From Rhodospirillaceae bacterium (GTDB lineage Bacteria; Pseudomonadota; Alphaproteobacteria; Rhodospirillales_A; Casp-alpha2): a stretch of 11,887 nt of DNA. Below, piece after piece: positions 7,883-11,887 of the stretch. The notes beneath the pieces are model-generated. The model saw only the letters and a program-made list of their open reading frames with translations, was not told where the DNA came from and searched no databases. The position numbers and the translations under genes are program-made. Position 1 is the first letter of the stretch; each line of letters opens with the position of its first letter. Location of the stretch: contig DNMS01000331.1 in the NCBI GenBank assembly GCA_003488105.1, positions 10,595-22,481 on the forward strand. The letters run 5' to 3'.

Positions 7883-9358
7883 ATGGCCGGAAATCCCGTC
7901 GCCGCCACGGAGCGGCTCAAGGAACTGATGAACAAGGCCCGTGCCGCACCCGAAGCGGCCGCGGCGACGGCGGCCGCCTACATGGCGAAAAAATCCGCCG
8001 ACGGCGCGACGCCGCCTCATCCGCAAGGCCCCACCCCCGAAGGGACCGAACCACCCGGCATCGACCCCGCCGATGGGGGCTACCGGCCGTCGGAAATGAT
8101 CCCGTTCAAGACCCATGCCGTGTTCGGGCTGTGCGCCGCGATGGTCGTCAGCTTCGGCATCTGGTCGTCGATCAGCGAGATCGACATCGTGTCCATGGCG
8201 TTGGGCGAGGTCATTCCCTCGACCCAGGTCAAAACCATCCAGCATTTGGAAGGCGGCATCGTGCGCGCCATCAAGGTGGTCGAAGGCGGCAAGGTGACGG
8301 CGGGCCAGGAACTGGTCGTGCTGGAGCCGACGGCGAGCAACGCCGACGTGGGTGAACTGGGCGAACGCCTGGTGTCACTGCGCTTCGATCTGGCGCGCCT
8401 GCGCTCCCTGCTGCAAGGGGACCGGACCCTCACCCTGGACCCGGAACTGGTGCGCGACCGACCCGATCTGGCCAATTCGGCACGGCAACGCTTTCAGGCG
8501 GATTTGGAAAAGCACCTCGGCGACCTTAAGCGCCAGAACGCCGCGATCGTGCAGCGGACCCAGGAAATTCACGAGATCAAGACCCGCATCACCAACGCGG
8601 GCAAAAGCCTGAAACTGGTCGACGAGCAGGTGAAAATCAGCGAAGGCCTGTTGAAGCGCGACCTGACCAACCGGTTCGTCCATCTGAACCTGCTGAAAGA
8701 AGCCGAACAGCTGCGCGGCGGGATCGAGACGGACGAGGCGTCATTGCTGCGCGCCGATGCCGCCCGCAAGGAGGCCCAGGCGGTGCTGGAAAGCGTAACC
8801 AGCGAATTCAACAAGGAAACTCAGCGTCTGCTGGACGAAGCGCAGTTGAATTTCCGCGAACTGACCCAGCGCATCCAGAAATTCCGCGACAACCTGCAGC
8901 GCACGGTCGTGCGGTCGCCGGTGAACGGCACGGTCAAGACCCTGCATGTGGTCACCGTGGGCGGCGTGATCCGGCCGGGCGACCCGGTCGTCGATATCGT
9001 GCCCGCGGGCGACAAGCTGATCATCGAGGCCAAGCTGCAGACCCAGGACATCGGCTATGTCGTGCCGGGACAGGCCGCCATGGTCAAGCTGGCTTCGGGC
9101 GACGCCATGCGGTTCGGCGCGCTCAAGGGGACCGTGATCCACGTCAGCCCCGACACCCTGCAAACGCCGGACGGCAACCCTTACTACAAAGTCCGCATCG
9201 CCACGGAGAACGACCATTTCAGCCGCGGCTCCCTGGTCTATAACCTGTTTCCCGGCATGCAGGTGGTGGCAAGCATCCAGACCGGCACGCGCACGGTGCT
9301 GCGCTATCTGGTTGATCCGCTGCTGGCCAACCTGGACGACGCCCTGGGCGAACGCTAA
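7883..9358 (+). CDS. HlyD-family membrane-fusion adaptor of type I secretion
   Basis: This is the periplasmic adaptor linking the ABC exporter to an outer-membrane TolC-type channel; 491 residues. An Ala/Pro-rich cytoplasmic segment of about 75 residues comes first, then one membrane span (about 79-98). A half-lipoyl motif follows (QHLEGGIVRAIKVVEGGKV, QELVVLEP), then a long charged helical hairpin (about 165-340), the second half-lipoyl (RSPVNGTVKTL...GGVIRPGDPVVDIVP) and a beta-barrel part (EAKLQTQDIGYVVPGQ; HVSPDTL; YYKVRI). This is the standard HlyD/PrtE/LapC layout. ATG 7883 sits two bases after the exporter stop, behind the ribosome-binding-like GGGGCGGAG, which supports translational coupling. 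The cytoplasmic N-terminus is longer than in many PrtE-type adaptors. A hairpin terminator follows. No outer-membrane partner gene lies in the window. Confidence 0.93.
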   Translation: MAGNPVAATERLKELMNKARAAPEAAAATAAAYMAKKSADGATPPHPQGPTPEGTEPPGIDPADGGYRPSEMIPFKTHAVFGLCAAMVVSFGIWSSISEIDIVSMALGEVIPSTQVKTIQHLEGGIVRAIKVVEGGKVTAGQELVVLEPTASNADVGELGERLVSLRFDLARLRSLLQGDRTLTLDPELVRDRPDLANSARQRFQADLEKHLGDLKRQNAAIVQRTQEIHEIKTRITNAGKSLKLVDEQVKISEGLLKRDLTNRFVHLNLLKEAEQLRGGIETDEASLLRADAARKEAQAVLESVTSEFNKETQRLLDEAQLNFRELTQRIQKFRDNLQRTVVRSPVNGTVKTLHVVTVGGVIRPGDPVVDIVPAGDKLIIEAKLQTQDIGYVVPGQAAMVKLASGDAMRFGALKGTVIHVSPDTLQTPDGNPYYKVRIATENDHFSRGSLVYNLFPGMQVVASIQTGTRTVLRYLVDPLLANLDDALGER

Positions 9359-9374
9359 GGCGGCTCTTTCAGAA

Positions 9375-9400
9375 GAATTCGGCGAATTCGCCTATTTTTT
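9375..9400 (+). terminator. Rho-independent-type terminator of the secretion operon
   Basis: GAATTC-GGC-GAATTC (9375-9389) can fold as a 6-bp stem with a 3-base loop. The overlapping GGCGAATTCGCC (9381-9392) is a perfect 12-bp palindrome. TATTTTTT follows at once (9393-9400). It lies 16 bases after the adaptor stop. The T-run is also the complement of the AAA codons and stop of the convergent gene, so the terminator overlaps that gene's 3' end. It is one-sided: the minus strand has no T-run after the stem. Confidence 0.7.
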
Positions 9401-9682
9401 CGCGGCCGCTTTGCCCGCGGGCTTTTTCTTGGCCGGCGCGGCGGCATCCTTGCCGCCCGCATCCTTCGCCTGGTTTTGCAGCTTTTCACGGATTTCGTTG
9501 GCGCCGTCAGCCACCCCGCGCAGCACGGCCTGAAGCTGGTTGGCCGGAATCAGTAGGCGGGTGATCGGCCGCGCGGTGCCGCCTTCGACCTGTTGGGCCA
9601 GGGTTATACGGAAAACCCCGTTCGCGTGCGACACGCTGGAGACGAGTTCAACAAAATGCTCGTCCAAATGCTCATCGGTCAT
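9392..9682 (-). CDS. Small conserved-type hypothetical protein (possible DUF3467-like) with Lys/Ala tail
   Basis: This gene encodes 96 residues. The N-terminal 65 or so form a compact alpha/beta pattern: HFVELVSSVSHANGVFRITLAQQ, then PITRLLIPANQLQAVLRGV, then a helix ending EIREKLQNQ. The order (strands, then a PxxQLxxxLxxx helix) recalls DUF3467, a family of short proteins of unknown role, but this is a judgement from pattern alone. The last 20 or so residues are Ala/Lys/Pro-rich (APAKKKPAGKAAAKK), like histone H1-type nucleic-acid-binding tails. No signal peptide or membrane span is visible. ATG at 9682 has GAGGGGGCG just upstream on the minus strand and a promoter-like pair further back. 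It is convergent with the secretion operon and divergent from the XRE regulator, so operon context gives no function. Confidence 0.72.
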   Translation of the reverse strand: MTDEHLDEHFVELVSSVSHANGVFRITLAQQVEGGTARPITRLLIPANQLQAVLRGVADGANEIREKLQNQAKDAGGKDAAAPAKKKPAGKAAAKK

Positions 9683-9723
9683 GAAACGCCCCCTCGCGCC
9701 CGTTTCTCCCCACGGAGTAATTG

Positions 9724-9752
9724 ATTGTCGTTTGCTGGTCCCCGAGGGTCAA
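9724..9752 (-). promoter_or_regulatory. Candidate sigma70-type promoter for the 96-residue protein
   Basis: Read on the minus strand, TTGACC (9752-9747) is followed after exactly 17 bases by GACAAT (9729-9724). These match 5 of 6 and 4 of 6 of the TTGACA and TATAAT consensus. Initiation near 9717 would give a leader of about 35 bases containing the GAGGGGGCG ribosome site before ATG 9682. Confidence 0.5.
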
Positions 9753-9841
9753 CAGGGTTGTGAAAATTGATAAATAACCCAATTTTATACGCGAAGCCTT
9801 GGAAAACGGGCGAATGAAACGTGGCGGATTTCCCTCAATCC

Positions 9842-9854
9842 ATATCGATGATAT
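9842..9854. repeat. Small inverted repeat ATATC-GAT-GATAT
   Basis: A perfect 5-bp inverted repeat with a 3-base centre lies in the AT-rich divergent region, 89 bases upstream of the extended -10 element. It could be an operator half of a larger regulatory array. It is short, and such palindromes arise by chance in AT-rich DNA. Confidence 0.3.
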
Positions 9855-9866
9855 TTGCAAAATACG

Positions 9867-9886
9867 TTGTAATAATATGCATACAA
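9867..9886. promoter_or_regulatory. Dyad operator candidate upstream of the XRE gene
   Basis: TTGTA (9867-9871) and TACAA (9882-9886) are inverted arms around a centre whose middle ATAT is also symmetric, giving TTGTA-N3-ATAT-N3-TACAA over 20 bp. Its right part is the first copy of the 14-base direct repeat (9868-9881) found again at 9934-9947. The size and symmetry fit a dimeric helix-turn-helix repressor. The cognate protein is not known, and the XRE product is only the nearest candidate. Confidence 0.4.
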
Positions 9887-9930
9887 TACTAATTTCTCCT
9901 TGAAAGTTCACTCCGGCCCATTCCCCGATG

Positions 9931-9939
9931 TGGTATAAT
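9931..9939 (+). promoter_or_regulatory. Extended -10 promoter of the XRE regulator gene
   Basis: TGG-TATAAT is a perfect TGn-TATAAT extended -10. No good -35 hexamer lies 16-18 bases upstream (9910-9917 reads roughly ACTCCGGC), as is usual for extended -10 promoters. Initiation near 9946 is predicted. The element overlaps an upstream in-frame ATG (9928), which argues that translation does not start there. The second copy of the 14-base repeat covers TATAAT itself, a position suited to repression. Confidence 0.65.
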
Positions 9940-10000
9940 CATATGCACGGTAGGAGGGCTTGCAAAGATAACGCGCACGGGTACAACCCAGGGGCGCAAA

Positions 10001-10014
10001 AAGGAAAACAAATG
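10001..10014 (+). promoter_or_regulatory. Ribosome-binding site deciding the XRE start
   Basis: AAGGA (10001-10005) lies six bases before ATG 10012. The frame is open back to an ATG at 9928, but that codon overlaps the promoter and has no ribosome site. Starting at 10012 also gives the length and N-terminus usual for this regulator family. Confidence 0.75.
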
Positions 10015-10476
10015 CCTAGAGCCTCAAGCAAGAACGAAAGCCACCGACAAAAGCGGCTTCCCCCAGGTGTTTCCAACCCGGTTGATATTCACGTCGGCCA
10101 ACGCCTGCGTCTGCGCCGTACGCTCCTTGGCATGAGCCAGGAAAAGCTCGGCGACGCGGTTGGTCTGACCTTTCAGCAAATTCAAAAGTACGAACGCGGC
10201 GCCAACCGCATCGGCGCCAGCCGGTTGTACATGTTCTCGCGCATTCTCGACGTGCCGGTTGCCTATTTCTTCGAGGAACTGCCGTCACAGATCCGCACCC
10301 ACGAAGGGCAGATGCAGATCGGCCTGTCCGATTTGCCGCAGGATGCGCTGGAGCGTGACCCCATGGCGCGCCGCGAGACCCTGGAACTGGTCCGCGCCTA
10401 TTACGCCGTCGGCAATCCCAAGGTCCGGCGCCGGATCGTCGATCTTGTCCGCTCGCTCGGCGGCGAGGAAGACTGA
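10012..10476 (+). CDS. XRE-family helix-turn-helix regulator, PraR-like
   Basis: This is a 154-residue DNA-binding regulator. A basic N-terminus (about 1-20) leads into NPVDIHVGQRLRLRRTLLGM. The helix-turn-helix spans about 28-88: SQEKLGDAVGLTFQQIQKYERG as the recognition unit, then IGASRLYMFSRILDVPVAYFFEE. The C-terminal 65 residues are helical and charged (RRETLELVRAYYAV, RRRIVDLVRSLGG). The NPxDIHVGxRLRLRR...SQEKLG...FQQIQKYE signature is typical of an alphaproteobacterial group that includes PraR. In Rhizobium, PraR represses quorum-sensing genes and genes for type I-secreted Rap adhesins. The gene stands alone on the plus strand with its own promoter. Inference: it may control the RTX cassette nearby and itself. 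Orthology to PraR is from recalled motif similarity, so no symbol is given. Confidence 0.88.
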   Translation: MPRASSKNESHRQKRLPPGVSNPVDIHVGQRLRLRRTLLGMSQEKLGDAVGLTFQQIQKYERGANRIGASRLYMFSRILDVPVAYFFEELPSQIRTHEGQMQIGLSDLPQDALERDPMARRETLELVRAYYAVGNPKVRRRIVDLVRSLGGEED

Positions 10477-10484
10477 CCCCGCCT

Positions 10485-10521
10485 TTGACCTGTGGTGCCG
10501 GTTGACCTGATCTTTGGGTCA
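10485..10521. other. Convergent gap with TTGACCTG direct repeat and small hairpin
   Basis: The 42 bases between the XRE stop and the convergent hydrolase stop contain TTGACCTG twice (10485-10492, 10502-10509). They also contain a 5-bp hairpin TGACC/GGTCA (10503-10507 with 10517-10521) whose right arm reaches the hydrolase TGA. No T-run follows on either strand, so this is at best a weak or Rho-assisted terminator. Confidence 0.3.
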
Positions 10522-11775
10522 GACAACCCCGGCCCGGGCGACCATCGCTTCCAGCAACACCTGACAGCCGGCGGTCAGGTCCTCAGGCGCGGCCGTTTCT
10601 CGCTCATTGTGGCTGATCCCGTCCTTGCAGGGCACGAAGATCATGCCCGTCGGCGCGATGCGCACCAGGTTGCAGGCATCGTGTCCGGCGCCCGAATGGA
10701 TGTCGCGGCAGGCTAGGCCCAGACGCTGGGCCGCCGTGCGCACGGCATCGATGCAATCGGGATCGAATGCGATGGAGTCGCGGGCCGAGGTTTCCGCCAC
10801 CTCGACCAGCAGTCCCGCATCCTCGGCGGCGGTCCGGCACAGGGCCGTCACGCGCCGGCAGATGTCGGCCAGCATGCCGTTGTCGGGATGACGGACATCG
10901 ACGGAGAAGGTAACCCGGCCCGGGACCGTATTGCGGGAATTGGGCCGCACCTGAACGTAGCCCGTGGTCAATACCGGCATGGGGTCGAATTCAAAGGTCA
11001 GACGGTTGAGCCCGTCGATCATGCGCGCCGCCCCGACCATGGCATCGCGGCGTAGCGTCATGGGCAGGGTGCCCGCATGGCCTTCCTCGCCGGTCACCGT
11101 GACGGCATAGCAACGCTGCCCCTGGGCGCCGAGCACGGCACCGATGACCACGCCTTCCCGTTCCAGGATCGGGCCCTGTTCGATATGAGCCTCGAAGAAG
11201 GCCGAAATGGGATATCCCCCGCAGGGCGCCTCGCCGTCATAGCCGATGCGGGCCAGTTCCCGGGCCATGGTGGTCGTGCCCTCGCGGTCCGGCAGATTGC
11301 GCCCGTAATTCAGATCGAAGCGCCCTGCATAGACACCGGAGGCGACGACCCCGGCGGCGAAGCGCACACCTTCCTCGTCCGTCCAATCGATGATTTCCAG
11401 CGGGGCGCGTGTCGTGATGCCGGCGTCATTCAGGGCGCGCACGACCTCTAGCCCGGCCAGCACCCCGTAAGCCCCATCGAACTTGCCGCCGAGCGGCTGA
11501 CTATCCAAATGGCTGCCCGTGACCACCGGGGGGGCATCGTCGTCCGCCCCCGCGCGGCGGCCGATGATGTTGCCCATGCGGTCGACACGGACTGCCAAGC
11601 CCGCATCCTTGCACCAGCCGACGAACAGATCCCGGCCCGCCTTGTCCAGATCGGTCAGGGCAATGCGCCCGACCCCGCCGCCGGCCGTCGCGCCGATTTC
11701 GGCCATGTCCATGAGAGACCGCCACAGGCGGTCGCCGTTCACCGGCGCCGTGATGCCGGCAACAGTCACCGCCAT
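10519..11775 (-). CDS. Zn-dependent amidohydrolase, M20 carbamoylase/allantoate amidohydrolase group
   Basis: This is a 418-residue metalloenzyme that cleaves N-carbamoyl or ureido amides. The family includes N-carbamoyl-L-amino acid hydrolase, beta-ureidopropionase and allantoate amidohydrolase. The metal ligands expected for it are all visible: His89 in GSHLDSQPLGGKFDG, bridging Asp100, Glu135 in DEEGVRF, His197 in EAHIEQGP, and His389 in GISHNERE. Glu134 is the likely general base. The lid/dimerisation domain carries TGEEGHAGTLPM, RPNSRNTVPGRV and DIHSGAGHDA. The length is normal and no key residue is missing. ATG 11775 lies inside the last codons of the upstream amidase gene (10-base overlap), so translation is probably coupled. 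Substrate cannot be read from sequence. Pairing with an amidase suggests use of amides or ureides as a nitrogen source. Confidence 0.93.
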   Translation of the reverse strand: MAVTVAGITAPVNGDRLWRSLMDMAEIGATAGGGVGRIALTDLDKAGRDLFVGWCKDAGLAVRVDRMGNIIGRRAGADDDAPPVVTGSHLDSQPLGGKFDGAYGVLAGLEVVRALNDAGITTRAPLEIIDWTDEEGVRFAAGVVASGVYAGRFDLNYGRNLPDREGTTTMARELARIGYDGEAPCGGYPISAFFEAHIEQGPILEREGVVIGAVLGAQGQRCYAVTVTGEEGHAGTLPMTLRRDAMVGAARMIDGLNRLTFEFDPMPVLTTGYVQVRPNSRNTVPGRVTFSVDVRHPDNGMLADICRRVTALCRTAAEDAGLLVEVAETSARDSIAFDPDCIDAVRTAAQRLGLACRDIHSGAGHDACNLVRIAPTGMIFVPCKDGISHNERETAAPEDLTAGCQVLLEAMVARAGVV

Positions 11776-11887
11776 TCCCCGGCCTTGTCCGAAAGCCAGC
11801 GGCAGATACGCAGCAGTTTGGCATCTTCACCCCAGGGGCAGACGACCTGCACGCCGATGGGCATGCCGTCGGCCCCCTTCAGCAAGG
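11766..11887 (-). CDS. Amidase-signature family enzyme, C-terminal end (5' partial)
   Basis: Thirty-nine residues are visible before TGA at 11768-11766, and the rest lies beyond the window end. The sequence contains GMPIGVQVVCPWGEDAKLL followed by RICRWLSDKAGEW. The G-PIGVQ-V-P-GED--LL pattern is the conserved C-terminus of amidase-signature enzymes (GatA/acylamidase-like). The reading frame, the perfect motif and the 10-base overlap with the following hydrolase make it a real gene end. The catalytic Ser-Ser-Lys region is outside the window, so activity cannot be judged. Confidence 0.85.
   Translation of the reverse strand, partial: LLKGADGMPIGVQVVCPWGEDAKLLRICRWLSDKAGEWR

Larger units (their letters stand above)
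9683..10011. other. AT-rich divergent intergenic region
   Basis: These 329 bases contain no credible gene. Positions 9717-9945 are clearly richer in A+T than both flanks. The region holds the minus-strand promoter candidate for the 96-residue protein, an extended -10 element for the XRE gene, a near-perfect direct repeat, two small inverted repeats, and a leader with a Shine-Dalgarno-like GGAGG that has no suitable start after it. No tRNA or riboswitch-like fold was recognised. Confidence 0.8.

Noticed and set aside
9900..9905. TTGAAA as the -35 box for TATAAT at 9934
   Set aside because: The spacing is 28 bases, far from 17. The TGn extension explains the promoter better.
9928..9930. ATG at 9928 as the start of the XRE regulator
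   Set aside because: It overlaps the extended -10 promoter, lacks a ribosome site, and adds 28 residues not typical of the family. ATG 10012 has AAGGA six bases upstream.
9683..10011. A non-coding RNA, riboswitch or attachment site in the AT-rich gap
   Set aside because: There is no tRNA-like fold, integrase, or known riboswitch core. The AT-richness is accounted for by two promoters and operator-like repeats.

Overview
The window looks like chromosomal DNA from a GC-rich alphaproteobacterium, most likely of the Rhodospirillales type. The reasons are codons strongly biased to G or C at the third position and a helix-turn-helix regulator of the alphaproteobacterial PraR-like kind. The assignment rests on protein flavour and composition, not on a marker gene.

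Region 1 (1-9400, plus strand) is a type I secretion cassette. It opens with the 3' part of a very large gene whose start lies before the window. The visible product has about 1970 residues: four lectin-like jelly-roll (LamG/concanavalin-type) segments, two cadherin/Ig-like repeats, several blocks of calcium-binding RTX nonapeptides, and a serralysin-like C-terminal type I secretion signal. A 159-base gap with a candidate hairpin follows. Next come an ABC exporter and its HlyD-type membrane-fusion adaptor, two bases apart, closed by a palindromic hairpin with a T-run. The simplest reading is that the exporter and adaptor export the giant protein, probably an adhesin or glycan-binding surface or matrix protein. 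No TolC-type outer-membrane channel is present in the window.

Region 2 (9392-10011) holds a small convergent minus-strand gene for a 96-residue protein with a Lys/Ala tail. Beyond it lies an AT-rich divergent intergenic region with promoter elements and repeated operator-like sequences.

Region 3 (10012-10476, plus strand) encodes a PraR-like XRE regulator. In rhizobia this family controls quorum sensing and type I-secreted adhesins, so its position near an RTX adhesin cassette is suggestive but unproven.

Region 4 (10519-11887, minus strand) is a catabolic pair: the C-terminus of an amidase-signature enzyme that overlaps by 10 bases an M20-family Zn-dependent amidohydrolase of the carbamoylase/allantoate amidohydrolase group.

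I found no rRNA, tRNA, CRISPR array, transposase or recognisable defence system. The noteworthy content is the large lectin-RTX cargo with its dedicated and slightly atypical exporter, and the regulatory architecture upstream of the XRE gene.
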